A stretch of 64,000 nucleotides of DNA from Curtobacterium sp. MR_MD2014 (GTDB lineage Bacteria > Actinomycetota > Actinomycetes > Actinomycetales > Microbacteriaceae). Position 1 is the first letter of the stretch; every line of letters starts with the position of its first letter. The stretch lies in NCBI RefSeq assembly GCF_000772085.1, contig NZ_CP009755.1, forward strand, positions 992,001 to 1,056,000, written 5' to 3'. The notes under the pieces were generated by a model, which worked only from the letters and a program-made list of their open reading frames with translations, was not told the origin of the DNA and made no database searches. A program made the translations under genes and the position numbers. This document shows positions 35,730 through 44,459 of this stretch, in pieces.

Positions 35730-37208
35730 CTACAGGTCGCGGTGCGTGAACCGTCCCGCGATCGCGGTCCCGAGCACCTCGGCGTGCCGCAGCGACGCCG
35801 AGTCGGCGACCGCCAGCGGGTCCGCGGCGAGCAGCACCAGGTCGGCGACGTCGCCGACGGACACGCCGACCCGACCGCCCTCGGTCGAGCCGCGCCACGC
35901 GGTCAGCGCCGCCAGCCGCTCGGACGGGTGCCACGGTGTGCGTCCGTCGCGGTCCCGCCCGACCGCGGCCGCCATCGACACCCACGGGTCGAGCGGCGCC
36001 ACGGGAGCATCCGACCCGAGCCGGAGCTCCGCACCGGCCCGGTGCAGCGACGCGAACGGGAAGGCCCGGTCGGTCATGCCCGCCCAGTACCGGTCCGCGA
36101 TGTCCCGATCGTCCATCGCGTGCTCGGGCTGGACGGACGCAGCGACCCCGAGCCGGGCGAACCGGTCGACGTCGGTGTCGACGAGCAGCTGGGCGTGCTC
36201 GATGCTGCCCCGCGCGCCCACGGCCTCGAACACGTCGAGCGCCAGGGTGTTCGCCCGGTCGCCGATCGCGTGCACGGCGGGGACGAGTCCGGCGTCGACC
36301 GCGCGCCGGACCATCGCGACGAGGTCCTCGAACGGGTACGCGAGCACCCCCTCGCCCGACGTCAACGCGGCGGTCCGGGTGCCGAGCGAGCCGTCGGTGA
36401 TCACCTTGAACGGACCCGTCCGGACCAGGCCACGGGTACCGTCCACGACGTCGCCGGTCCGGAGGCCACGGGCGATCGCCGCGTCGAGGCCGCCCGGGTA
36501 CACCCCGCAGTCCACCCGCAGGCCGTCGGTGCCGGCGCGGACCCGTCGCGTCCAGCGGGCGAGTCCGGACACCATCTCGAGGTCGACGACACGCGTCACG
36601 CCGCGGGCGGCCGCTGCGTCGACCGCCTCCGCCGCCCAGTCGTCGAGCACGTCGTCCGGCACCCGGGACAGCACCGCGGTCACGTCGAAGGCGTCCTGCT
36701 CGCGCAGGACCCCGTCGTCCCCGGCGACGAGCGGCCGTCCGACGAGCGCCGAGCAGTGGGCGAGCGCGAGCGCGTTGCACCACACGGCGTGCAGGTCGGC
36801 GCTGATGACGACGACCGGGAGGCCCGGTGCGGCACCGTCGAGCAGCTCGCGTCGTGCGGGGCGCGGCCAGGTCCCGTCGCGGTAGCCGTGGCCGACGAGC
36901 ACCAGGTCCGACACCCCGGTGCGCGCGACCGCGGCGAGCGCCTCGGCCGTCGCCTCCGCCGACGTGCAGGCGGACACGTCGACGCGCCGGCGGACCAGGG
37001 CCCACTGGTCGAAGTGCACGTGGTGGTCGACGAGCCCCGGACCGAGCCACGCGCCGTCGGTCTCGACGACGTCGGTGTCGGCGCCCGTGGGCGGGTCGAG
37101 CGTGCCGGCGGGGGCGACCGCGTCGACGCGGCCGCCGACGATGCGGACGTCGCACGGCGCGCCGGAGGTGCCCACCCGGCGGACGGTGCGGAGCAGGACG
37201 TCGGTCAC
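35730..37208 (-). CDS. Amidohydrolase, YtcJ-like
   Basis: 492 residues. Metal-site motifs of amidohydrolase family 3: DHHVHFDQW, GPFKVITDGSLGTRTA, AVHAIGDRANTLALD and RLGSDAPVAPLDPW. Likely a metal-dependent deacylase or imidase of unknown substrate. GTG start overlaps the PaiB-like gene's stop by 4 bp, with GGGAGG just upstream. Confidence 0.87.
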   Translation of the reverse strand: MTDVLLRTVRRVGTSGAPCDVRIVGGRVDAVAPAGTLDPPTGADTDVVETDGAWLGPGLVDHHVHFDQWALVRRRVDVSACTSAEATAEALAAVARTGVSDLVLVGHGYRDGTWPRPARRELLDGAAPGLPVVVISADLHAVWCNALALAHCSALVGRPLVAGDDGVLREQDAFDVTAVLSRVPDDVLDDWAAEAVDAAAARGVTRVVDLEMVSGLARWTRRVRAGTDGLRVDCGVYPGGLDAAIARGLRTGDVVDGTRGLVRTGPFKVITDGSLGTRTAALTSGEGVLAYPFEDLVAMVRRAVDAGLVPAVHAIGDRANTLALDVFEAVGARGSIEHAQLLVDTDVDRFARLGVAASVQPEHAMDDRDIADRYWAGMTDRAFPFASLHRAGAELRLGSDAPVAPLDPWVSMAAAVGRDRDGRTPWHPSERLAALTAWRGSTEGGRVGVSVGDVADLVLLAADPLAVADSASLRHAEVLGTAIAGRFTHRDL

Positions 37209-37858
37209 GATGCCTCCCGGTCGTCCCGGCGCGCCACCTGGGCGCGCTCGACGGCGTCGGCGAGCGCTGGCGAGGCGTACGGGCCGTCGCCGCGGAGCCC
37301 GGCGACGATCCGCTCGACGACCTCGGGAGCCTTGTTCTGCGAGAGCTTCGCGCGGGCGTCGAACCGGGTGACCCGGATGCGGATGCCGACGGTGCCCTTC
37401 GCCGCGCGGCGGGCGGTCGCGGGGTCGACGTCGAGGGACACCGGCTCGGGCATCACGCGCTCGAAGTGGTCGACCAGCTCGCCGAGCACCCGGAAGTTCT
37501 CCTCGTCGGACAGGATCTCCGGCGTGCCCCAGCAGTGCGCCGTCACGTGGTCCCAGGTCGGGACGAACTGCTCCGGTGGGTACCAGGCGGGGGAGACGTA
37601 GCCGTGCGGGCCCTGGAACACGACGAGGACCTCGTGCTGGCCGAGCTCGTGCGCGACCTCGTCCGGTCGGCCGACGTGCGACACGAGGACGAAGGCGTCG
37701 GGATCGTCGTCCGGTCCCGGCGCCTCGAGCAGGAACGGGTAGTGCGAGGCGACGAGCCCCTGGGCGGTGTGCGACACGATCGTCGCCCACGGGTGCCCGT
37801 CGATCAGACGTCGCACCTCGTCGACGTCGGTCATGAGGAAGTGGGGTGTGTGCCGCAT
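37205..37858 (-). CDS. FMN-binding PaiB-like protein
   Basis: 217 residues: MRHTPHFLMTDVDEVRRLI start, HPWATIVSHTAQGLVASHYPFLLE and GPHGYVSPAWYP, typical of the FMN-binding negative transcriptional regulator (PaiB) family. Function in actinobacteria is uncertain; could bind FMN or a haem-like ligand. Overlaps the amidohydrolase gene and is divergent from the serine hydrolase, 33 bp away. Confidence 0.87.
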   Translation of the reverse strand: MRHTPHFLMTDVDEVRRLIDGHPWATIVSHTAQGLVASHYPFLLEAPGPDDDPDAFVLVSHVGRPDEVAHELGQHEVLVVFQGPHGYVSPAWYPPEQFVPTWDHVTAHCWGTPEILSDEENFRVLGELVDHFERVMPEPVSLDVDPATARRAAKGTVGIRIRVTRFDARAKLSQNKAPEVVERIVAGLRGDGPYASPALADAVERAQVARRDDREAS

Positions 37859-37891
37859 GCGACGAGCGTGGCACATGCGAGGCTGGTCGGC

Positions 37892-39298
37892 ATGGAGAAG
37901 CGCGCCGCGTACGAGTCCGTCCTGCCCTACGTCCGTGAGTGGATCGACTACAAGGTGTGGCAGCTCCGGCTCCCGGGCGTGCAGGTCGCGATCGGATTCG
38001 AGGACGAGGTGCTGTTCTCCGAGGCCTGGGGTCACGCGGACGTCGAGGCCGGACGGCGCCTGACGACCACGGACCTGTTCCGGATCGCGTCGCACTCGAA
38101 GACCTTCACCGCGACCGCGCTGCTGCAGCTCGCCGACGCCGGCGCGCTGCGGCTCGACGACACCGTCGGGTCGTTCGTGCCCGCCCTCGTCGACGCCGGG
38201 TCGCCGATCGCCGACGCGACGGTGCGCGAGCTCATGGAGATGGGCGGCGGTGTCGTGCGTGACGGTGCCGACGGCGACCACTGGGCGCTCGACCACCCGT
38301 TCCCGGACGCCGACCAGCTCGTCGCGCTCGTGGTCGAGGGCGGCGCGAAGGTCCCCGTCGGCTCGGCCTTCAACTACTCGAACCTCGGCTACGGCCTGCT
38401 CGGACTCGTCATCGAGGCCGTCACCGGCACGACCTACGCCGAGCACGTCCGGCGTGCGATCGTCGAGCCGCTCGGACTCACCGGCACCGGGCCGGAGTAC
38501 GACCCGGCGCGCGAGGACGAGTTCGTCGTCGGCTACACGGGCCTGCACACCGCCCGCACCCGCCAGCGTGTCCCGCACGTCACGACCGGGGCGCTCGCCG
38601 CGGCGACGGGCTTCCACGGCACCGCGTCCGACCTCGTCCGGTACTTCTCGGCGCACGTGCCCGGCCGGGGTTCGCTGCTGTCCGACCACGCGAAGCGCCT
38701 GGCGCAGCGGAAGGCCTGGAGCGCGCTCGACACCGATCCGGCCGCGCGGGGCTACGGCGCGGGCTTCATCGTCGACCGGATCGGCGGGCGCGAGGTCCGT
38801 GGGCACTCCGGCGGCTTCCCCGGCCAGATCACCCAGACGGTGTTCGACCCGGCGTCGTCGCTCGTCGTCTCCGTCCTGACGAGCAGCGCGACCGGCCCGG
38901 CGGGGATGCTCGCGACGGGCATCGTGCACCTGCTCGACGCCGCGGCCGACGAGCACGCCCCCGGCCCGGAGCTGCCCGAGGGCGTCGACACCGACCGGTA
39001 CACGGGACGGTTCACGACGTTCGAGGGCATCACCGACGTCGCACGGGTGGGGGACCGGCTGCTCGCGATCGACCCGACGCAGCCGGTGCCGACCGAGTCC
39101 CCGGTGCGCCTGGGCGTCGTCGACGAGGACACGCTCGTGATGGCGGCGGGGAACCGCTTCGGCTCGGTGGACGAGCGGATCACCTACGCGCGCGACGAGA
39201 CCGGCGCCGTCGTGTCGTTCCGCGGGGACAGCGGCATGACGCACCGCCCGTGGTCGGTCCCCGAGGAGTCCCCGGAGGTCGCCGCCGCCCTCGTCTGA
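37892..39298 (+). CDS. Serine hydrolase, beta-lactamase class C/AmpC-like family
   Basis: 468 residues without a signal peptide. SHSK (SxxK, residues about 68-71) holds the nucleophile, FNYSNLGYGLLG the YxN motif, and HSGGFPG the third box (HxG). The C-terminal roughly 110 residues form a small beta-domain. Cytoplasmic members act as esterases or D-peptidases, not lactamases. GAGG lies 8-11 nt upstream as ribosome binding site. Confidence 0.9.
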   Translation: MEKRAAYESVLPYVREWIDYKVWQLRLPGVQVAIGFEDEVLFSEAWGHADVEAGRRLTTTDLFRIASHSKTFTATALLQLADAGALRLDDTVGSFVPALVDAGSPIADATVRELMEMGGGVVRDGADGDHWALDHPFPDADQLVALVVEGGAKVPVGSAFNYSNLGYGLLGLVIEAVTGTTYAEHVRRAIVEPLGLTGTGPEYDPAREDEFVVGYTGLHTARTRQRVPHVTTGALAAATGFHGTASDLVRYFSAHVPGRGSLLSDHAKRLAQRKAWSALDTDPAARGYGAGFIVDRIGGREVRGHSGGFPGQITQTVFDPASSLVVSVLTSSATGPAGMLATGIVHLLDAAADEHAPGPELPEGVDTDRYTGRFTTFEGITDVARVGDRLLAIDPTQPVPTESPVRLGVVDEDTLVMAAGNRFGSVDERITYARDETGAVVSFRGDSGMTHRPWSVPEESPEVAAALV

Positions 39299-39392
39299 CG
39301 GCGCGACGGGCGCAGGGGGTGGGGACAACCCCACCCCCGATCCGGGAGACGGCAGGATGGGACGCGGGGACGGGCTCCGTGAGGCTGGACCC

Positions 39393-41009
39393 ATGACCGA
39401 CACCGACCGCCTCGACCAGGCCGAGACCGTCCCGCTGGAAGACCATGCCGCCGATCGTGCACAGACCGTCCCGCTCGACGGAGCCGTGCCCCAGGGAGCC
39501 ACGAAGCCGATGCCCGAACAGCCCCGCACGCCCGACGGCGGCCCGTCCTCGGCGCCCTCGGGATGGGGTGCGACACCGACCACGGGGCGGGCGTCCGCTC
39601 CGGGGGAGCAGCCCTTCGCCCCCGCGGGTGCAGCGGGGCAGCCGCCCTTCGCCGCCGCGGGTGCGCCGGGCAACGGGGGTGGTGCCGGCTCCGGCATGAC
39701 CGCCGGTCGCTTCTACCGCGAGGCCTGGCGTCGCCTGCCGCGCGACTTCGGCTACATGGCGCTGACGGCCGTGCTGCTCTGCACGCTGTACGCGGCGTTC
39801 CCCGCGGCGCTGTTCGGGCGGGGCCTGCGCGACCTGTTCAACCCGTTCGTGCTCCTGATGTTCTTCATCGCGCTGTTCGTGGCGCGGTGGCTCGGCCAGT
39901 TCGAGAAGACCCGCATCGGGTGGGCAGACCCCCGGCCGATCCGTCCGGTGGACTGGACGCCGCGGTGGCAGCAGAACTGGTGGACGCGCACCGGGTCCGC
40001 GGTGGCGAACCCGCACTACTGGCTGTACCTGCTGCACGCGGCCGTGGTCTACCCGCTCGCGGCACTCGTGACCGTGGGAGCCGGTGTCGTGCTCCTCGCC
40101 GGGTTCGCCTGGCCGTTCGTGGTCGCCGTCGCCTGGGGCTTCCTCGGCGTGGGCGGCATGTACCTGCCCAGCTCGGACAGTGCCGCGCTGCTCGCGATCG
40201 GACTCCTCAGTCTGCTGTCGATGGCCGCGTCGGTGGCGCTCCTGCCCCTCTGGGCACGTGGCTCCGTGCTCGCCCACTACTGGATCGACCTCGGTCTGCT
40301 CGGTGGCTTCCGTGCCGAGCAGCTCGAGCAGCGCGTCGCCGGGCTGCAGGCCTCCCGCGCGGGTGCCGTGACGGCCGAGGGCCAGGCACTGCGCCAGATC
40401 GAGCGAGACCTGCACGACGGTCCGCAGCAGCGGCTCGTCCGGCTCCGCATGGACCTCGCCGCTGCCGAGCGCGCCTTCGACCGCGACCCGGAGAAGGCGA
40501 AGCGGCTCATCGGCGAGGCGACCGAGCACGCGCAGGACGCCCTCGACGAGCTCCGCGCCCTGTCCCGCGGCTTCGCACCGCCGATCCTGCTCGACCGCGG
40601 ACTCGTGGCAGCGCTCGAGGCACTGGTCGCCCGGACGCCGATCCCCGTCGGGCTCGACGTCCGCCTGCCCGAGGGGCTCGAGCTCGCGACGGAGATCCAG
40701 CGCAACGTGTACTTCACGGTGAGCGAGCTCCTGACGAACACGACGAAGCACGCCGGTGCCTCGACGGCCGGCGTGTACCTCGGGCTCATCGTCGACGCCT
40801 CGGGCCTCTGGTACCTGACGGTCAGCGTCACCGACGACGGCCGTGGTGGCGCACGACCGCAGGAGGGCCACGGCATCGAGGGCCTGATGGGGCGGATGCG
40901 CGCCCTCGACGGCGAACTCGTCGTGAACAGCCCCGAGGGTGGTCCGACCGAGGCCACCGCCCGGATCCCGCTCGGAGCCCTGAACGGCGTCCCCGTCGTC
41001 CGCGGGTGA
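39393..41009 (+). CDS. Sensor histidine kinase
   Basis: 538 residues. A roughly 110-residue low-complexity cytoplasmic start (with a short Ala/Pro/Gly repeat), four to five membrane segments of the actinobacterial sensor domain, then the dimerisation box IERDLHDGPQQRLVRLRMDL (phospho-acceptor His) and an HATPase domain (NVYFTVSELLTNTTKHAGAS, DDGRGGARPQEGHGIEGLMGRM). Works with the response regulator 60 bp downstream. Signal unknown. Confidence 0.93.
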   Translation: MTDTDRLDQAETVPLEDHAADRAQTVPLDGAVPQGATKPMPEQPRTPDGGPSSAPSGWGATPTTGRASAPGEQPFAPAGAAGQPPFAAAGAPGNGGGAGSGMTAGRFYREAWRRLPRDFGYMALTAVLLCTLYAAFPAALFGRGLRDLFNPFVLLMFFIALFVARWLGQFEKTRIGWADPRPIRPVDWTPRWQQNWWTRTGSAVANPHYWLYLLHAAVVYPLAALVTVGAGVVLLAGFAWPFVVAVAWGFLGVGGMYLPSSDSAALLAIGLLSLLSMAASVALLPLWARGSVLAHYWIDLGLLGGFRAEQLEQRVAGLQASRAGAVTAEGQALRQIERDLHDGPQQRLVRLRMDLAAAERAFDRDPEKAKRLIGEATEHAQDALDELRALSRGFAPPILLDRGLVAALEALVARTPIPVGLDVRLPEGLELATEIQRNVYFTVSELLTNTTKHAGASTAGVYLGLIVDASGLWYLTVSVTDDGRGGARPQEGHGIEGLMGRMRALDGELVVNSPEGGPTEATARIPLGALNGVPVVRG

Positions 41010-41056
41010 CGACGTCGGGAGCGGCCCGGCGCCACGGTCGGCGCACCCGCTCCCAC

Positions 41057-41062
41057 TAGGCT
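41057..41062 (+). promoter_or_regulatory. -10 element of predicted leaderless promoter (response regulator)
   Basis: TAGGCT, 7 nt, then ATG at 41070. Suggests the response regulator can be expressed without its kinase. Confidence 0.45.
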
Positions 41063-41069
41063 GGTCGGC

Positions 41070-41732
41070 ATGAGCGACGGCCCGGGTGCAGCACGCATCC
41101 GGGCCGTCGTCGTCGACGACGCGGTGCTCCTGCGCGAGGGGCTCGCCCGCGTGCTCGACGAGGCCGGCATCGACGTCGTCGGCCAGTACGCCGACGCGGA
41201 CGCCTTCCTCGCCACGCTGCCCGACGGTGCCCCCGACGTGGTCGTCATGGACGTGCGGATGCCGCCGACCTTCACCGACGAGGGTGTGCGCGCCGCCGTC
41301 GCCACCCGCCGCGTCGCACCCCGCACCGGGGTCCTGCTGCTGTCGCAGTACGTCGAGGCCACCTACGCCGAGGACGTCCTGGCCGCCGGGGCGACCGGCA
41401 TCGGGTACCTGCTCAAGGACCGCGTGACCCGGCTCGAGGAGATCGACGACGCCGTCCGGCGCATCGCCGCGGGCGGCACCGTGCTCGACCCCGAGGTCGT
41501 CACGCAGCTCATGGGTCGTCGGCGGGACCCGCTCGCCGCCCTGACGCCCCGCGAGCGCGAGGTCCTCGGGCTGATGGCCGAGGGGCGCACGAACGCCGCC
41601 ATCGCCCGTGCGCTCGTGATCGGCACCGGAGCCGTCGAGAAGCACGTGTCGAGCATCTTCGGCAAGCTCGCCCTGGAGGACACCGGTGAGGACCACCGCC
41701 GCGTCCTCGCCGTGCTCGCGTACCTCGGCTGA
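41070..41732 (+). CDS. NarL/LuxR-type response regulator
   Basis: 220 residues: receiver domain with acidic pocket VVVDDAVLLREGLARVL and phospho-acceptor Asp in DVVVMDVRMPP, then a LuxR helix-turn-helix (LTPREREVLGLMAEGRTNAAIARALVI). Partner of the kinase upstream. Confidence 0.95.
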   Translation: MSDGPGAARIRAVVVDDAVLLREGLARVLDEAGIDVVGQYADADAFLATLPDGAPDVVVMDVRMPPTFTDEGVRAAVATRRVAPRTGVLLLSQYVEATYAEDVLAAGATGIGYLLKDRVTRLEEIDDAVRRIAAGGTVLDPEVVTQLMGRRRDPLAALTPREREVLGLMAEGRTNAAIARALVIGTGAVEKHVSSIFGKLALEDTGEDHRRVLAVLAYLG

Positions 41733-41754
41733 CCCGACGCATGGCGACCGCACC

Positions 41755-42642
41755 GTGACCCGCGTCCCCGCACCGGTGCTCGCCCTCGCCGCGATGCTCT
41801 CGGTGCAGATCGGTGCCGCGCTGGCGAAGACCCGCTTCGACGAGGTCGGGTCGGTCGGTGCCGCTGCGCTCCGGCTCGTCATCGGTGCGCTCGTGCTCCT
41901 GCTCGTCGTGCGCCCGCGCGTCCGGCACTGGACCCGCGGGCAGTGGACGGCGGCGGTGCTGCTCGGCCTCGCGCTCGGCGGGATGAACGTCTTCATCTAC
42001 GTGGCCTTCGCGAGCATCCCGATCGGCGTCGCCGTGACGATCGAGTTCCTCGGACCGCTCACCCTGTCGCTCGCGCACACCCGACGGTGGCGGGACGTCA
42101 CGTGGGCGGCCCTCGCGCTCGCCGGGGTCGTGCTGCTCGGTGTCGGTCCGGCCGCGGTCACCGCGGTCGGGGGCGTCGTCGCCGCGATCGCCGCTGCCGC
42201 GTGCTGGGCGGGCTACATCGTGATGAACCGTCGGGTCGGTGCCGCCATCCCCGGGGTCGACGGGCTGGCGGTGTCGATGGTCGTCGCGATGCTCGTGTCG
42301 CTGCCGACCGGACTCCGTCCGGCCGTCGACGGCGTGGTCGGCGACCCGTCGCTGCTGCTCGTGTTCGCGGGCGTCGCGCTGCTCTCGACCGTGCTGCCGT
42401 ACGCCCTCGAGATGCTCGCGCTCCGCCGGATGCCCACCCGGGTGTTCGGTGTGCTGCAGAGCCTCGGTCCGGCGATCGCGGCCCTGGCGGGCCTCGTGGT
42501 GCTGCACGAGGAGCTCGCGGTGCAGGAGGTCGTCGCCCTGGCCTGCGTGAGCGTCGCCAGCGTCGGGGTCACCCTGTCGGCGCGACGCGGTCGCGCGCGA
42601 CCTGACGCGGGTCGGACGGGAGGCGCGGGGCAGGTTCCCTGA
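41755..42642 (+). CDS. EamA/RhtA-type transporter
   Basis: 295 residues with ten predicted membrane segments in two EamA halves (VTRVPAPVLALAAMLSVQIGAALAK start; GGVVAAIAAAACWAGYIVMNRRVG begins the second half). Family members export amino acids or metabolites such as threonine and homoserine. GTG at 41755 is chosen; no strong ribosome binding site. The 3' end overlaps the left arm of an imperfect GGACGGGAGGC hairpin. Confidence 0.87.
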   Translation: MTRVPAPVLALAAMLSVQIGAALAKTRFDEVGSVGAAALRLVIGALVLLLVVRPRVRHWTRGQWTAAVLLGLALGGMNVFIYVAFASIPIGVAVTIEFLGPLTLSLAHTRRWRDVTWAALALAGVVLLGVGPAAVTAVGGVVAAIAAAACWAGYIVMNRRVGAAIPGVDGLAVSMVVAMLVSLPTGLRPAVDGVVGDPSLLLVFAGVALLSTVLPYALEMLALRRMPTRVFGVLQSLGPAIAALAGLVVLHEELAVQEVVALACVSVASVGVTLSARRGRARPDAGRTGGAGQVP

Positions 42643-42675
42643 CGTCGGGGACGTCCGTCGTGCCTCCCGGCCGAC
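42611..42675 (+). terminator. Imperfect hairpin, GGACGGGAGGC family
   Basis: 14-nt arms GTCGGACGGGAGGC and GCCTCCCGGCCGAC pair with one mismatch across a 37-nt loop that contains the transporter's stop codon. Weakest member of the family. Confidence 0.45.
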
Positions 42676-42678
42676 CGC

Positions 42679-42831
42679 CTACTCGGCGCGCAGGAAGTCC
42701 GCGTACGTGGGTTCCGACTGCACACCCGACAGCAGGGCCGGATCGTTGATCCGGCGCTCGACGTAGGCCGCGATGACCTCCGGCGGGGTGAGCACGTGGG
42801 CGACCCAGGACGGCACCTCGTTCCTCTTCAC
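42679..42831 (-). CDS. Small 50-residue protein
   Basis: GTG start with AGGAGG 4 nt upstream, high third-position GC throughout, ending in a TAG. The protein starts MKRNEVPSWVAHVLTPPEVI and ends TYADFLRAE; no membrane segment. The frame is open without a start codon for about 50 codons upstream. It lies 100 bp behind the SOS-box gene and may share its transcript. No family recognised. Confidence 0.72.
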   Translation of the reverse strand: MKRNEVPSWVAHVLTPPEVIAAYVERRINDPALLSGVQSEPTYADFLRAE

Positions 42832-42931
42832 AGTGCCTCCTCTCGTCGGGTCGTTGCCGTCGAACTTCTCGATGATCGTGTAGTTCGACGAAGCGGTACG
42901 GGCAGAACGATCCTCGTGATGCGGGTGGAAG

Positions 42932-43249
42932 TCAATGCGGTGCGTTCCCTGGATGCCGTGGGTCGGCGCGGAGCGTGCGGTGCTTCACGGCCGACCGCCA
43001 GACCCAGGCGTCGGCCTGCTGCCCGAACTGCGCCCACTCGACGAGCACGGCATCACGGGTCCAGCTCTTCGCGAAGCCCTTCACGCGGATGTGGAACGTG
43101 GGGAACTGGATCCACGCCCACACTGGTGCGGGGGTGACCGCGTGGCAGACGTCGGGCCCGCGGGCATCCTCCGACAGGGAGTAGGCGCGCGGGCGTTCGA
43201 CCTCCGGGTGTTCCGGGGGCTGCCACCGGTTCTCGCGACGCCGTCCCAC
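42932..43249 (-). CDS. SOS-box-controlled 105-residue protein
   Basis: GTG start 8 nt from an SOS box. The core, from about residue 17, has EVERPRAYSLSEDARGP, AVTPAPVWAWIQFPTFHIRV and KSWTRDAVLVEW, rich in Trp, Phe and other aromatics, like a small nucleic-acid- or protein-binding domain. No enzyme motif visible. I do not know the family name; the operator is the main clue, pointing to a DNA-damage response function. There is no Shine-Dalgarno sequence. Confidence 0.78.
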   Translation of the reverse strand: MGRRRENRWQPPEHPEVERPRAYSLSEDARGPDVCHAVTPAPVWAWIQFPTFHIRVKGFAKSWTRDAVLVEWAQFGQQADAWVWRSAVKHRTLRADPRHPGNAPH

Positions 43250-43257
43250 AGGGGTAT

Positions 43258-43273
43258 TCGAACGTGTGTTCGA
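43258..43273 (-). promoter_or_regulatory. LexA-binding SOS box
   Basis: TCGAACGTGTGTTCGA matches the actinobacterial LexA consensus (TCGAAC-N4-GTTCGA) with perfect outer arms. It lies 8 nt before the GTG of the 105-residue gene and 24 nt beyond the stop of lacI, so it controls the former. Confidence 0.85.
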
Positions 43274-43297
43274 ACCGGCGTCAAGTCAGCCGCGCGG

Positions 43298-44356
43298 TCA
43301 GCGTGTGGAACGGCCGCCGTGCGGGCGTGTCGGTGCGCGACCGGTGGAGTCGCGCACGCTCAGGGTCAGCGAGGGGCCGGGGCGTGAGGGCAGGACCGCG
43401 CCCGAGTCGATCTGCTCGCGCAGGAGCACGGCGGCCCGCTGCCCGAGCTCGACCGTGTCGCGGGTCAGGGACGTGATCGCGGGTCGCACGAGGCGGATCA
43501 TCGCGGAGTCGTCGAACGAGACGATCGACACCGCGTGGGGGACCGCGATCCCCATCTCGCTCGTGACGCCGAGGCCGGCGACGGCGAGCACGTCGTTGTC
43601 GTACACGATCGCGGTCGGCCGGTCGGTGCCGGACAGCAGCGTCCGCGTCGCACGGGCGCCGGCCTCCGCGGAGTAGTCCGTCGGGATCGACACCGTCCGC
43701 TCGAGCCCCTCGGTCGCGGCGAACGTCTCGAGGCGCGCCGTGCGCATCGCCGTGTGCTCGAACTCCGGAGGACCGGCGACGTGGGCGATGCGGCGGTGAC
43801 CGAGGGCGTGCAGGTAGCGCAGGACGGTCTCGGTGGCGTCGGAGTCGTCGATCCAGACGCTCGGCGCCGCACCCGCCGGTGACGGGTGGGACCCGACGAC
43901 GACGGCCGGCATCCCGAGCTCGGCGAGCAGGGCCAGGCGGTCGTCGTCCTGTCTCGGGTCGATCACGACGACGCCGTCGACCCGGTGGCCCCGCCACCAG
44001 TCCCGGTACGTCTGGAGCTCCTCGTCCGCATCCCGCGCCACGAGCAGGGTCATGCCGACGTGGGTGCCCGCGAGACCGAGCTGGATCCCGGAGATCAGGT
44101 CGCCGAAGAACGACTCCGTCCCGAGGGTGCGTGCGGGCCGGTTCAGCACGAACCCGATCGAGCCCGCCCGGGCTCCACCGAGCGCGCGCGCCGCGGTGTG
44201 CGGCTGCCAGTCGAGCTCGCGCGCGATCTCCTGCACCCGTCGACGGGTCTCCGGGGAGACGCCCGGTCGGTCGTTGAGCGCGAACGACACCGCGCTGATG
44301 GACACGCCGGCTCGGGCGGCGATGTCGGCGATCGTCGTCCGACGCTTCGGTTGCAC
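43298..44356 (-). CDS. LacI-family transcriptional regulator
   Basis: 352 residues: helix-turn-helix TIADIAARAGVSISAVSFALN (residues 8-28), then a periplasmic-binding-protein-like sensor domain (GSIGFVLNRPARTLGTESFFGDLI, ending LGQRAAVLLREQIDSGA). Divergent from and probable repressor of the glycan-import genes, with an oligosaccharide or mannose-derived effector. GTG start, 7 nt from a TATAGT -10, suggesting a leaderless and autoregulated transcript. Confidence 0.94.
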   Translation of the reverse strand: MQPKRRTTIADIAARAGVSISAVSFALNDRPGVSPETRRRVQEIARELDWQPHTAARALGGARAGSIGFVLNRPARTLGTESFFGDLISGIQLGLAGTHVGMTLLVARDADEELQTYRDWWRGHRVDGVVVIDPRQDDDRLALLAELGMPAVVVGSHPSPAGAAPSVWIDDSDATETVLRYLHALGHRRIAHVAGPPEFEHTAMRTARLETFAATEGLERTVSIPTDYSAEAGARATRTLLSGTDRPTAIVYDNDVLAVAGLGVTSEMGIAVPHAVSIVSFDDSAMIRLVRPAITSLTRDTVELGQRAAVLLREQIDSGAVLPSRPGPSLTLSVRDSTGRAPTRPHGGRSTR

Positions 44357-44363
44357 GGGGTTG

Positions 44364-44379
44364 ACTATAACGCTTTAGT
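44364..44379. promoter_or_regulatory. Probable LacI operator overlapping the lacI -10 element
   Basis: ACTATAACGCTTTAGT has a central CG and 6 of 8 matching half-site positions, as LacI-type operators do. On the minus strand it contains TATAGT 7 nt before the lacI GTG. Confidence 0.6.
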
Positions 44380-44394
44380 CCCGCACAGTGGCAC

Positions 44395-44407
44395 GCAACC
44401 CGGTTGC
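44395..44407. promoter_or_regulatory. Perfect 13-bp palindrome between lacI and the binding-protein gene
   Basis: GCAACC-C-GGTTGC. Could be another regulator site in the control region. Confidence 0.35.
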
Positions 44408-44418
44408 AGCACACGACG

Positions 44419-44433
44419 GCTGAACCGCTTGAG
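44419..44433. promoter_or_regulatory. Second LacI-type operator candidate
   Basis: CTGAACCGCTTGAG contains AACCGCTT, an exact fit to the LacI/GalR core AANCGNTT, 27 nt before the binding-protein start. Confidence 0.55.
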
Positions 44434-44459
44434 CAGGATGACGAAGGAGTCACAACGCC

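Noticed and set aside
37879..37884. Leaderless promoter before the serine hydrolase (GAGGCT)
   Set aside because: First base is G, not T, and GAGG serves as a normal ribosome binding site at this distance.
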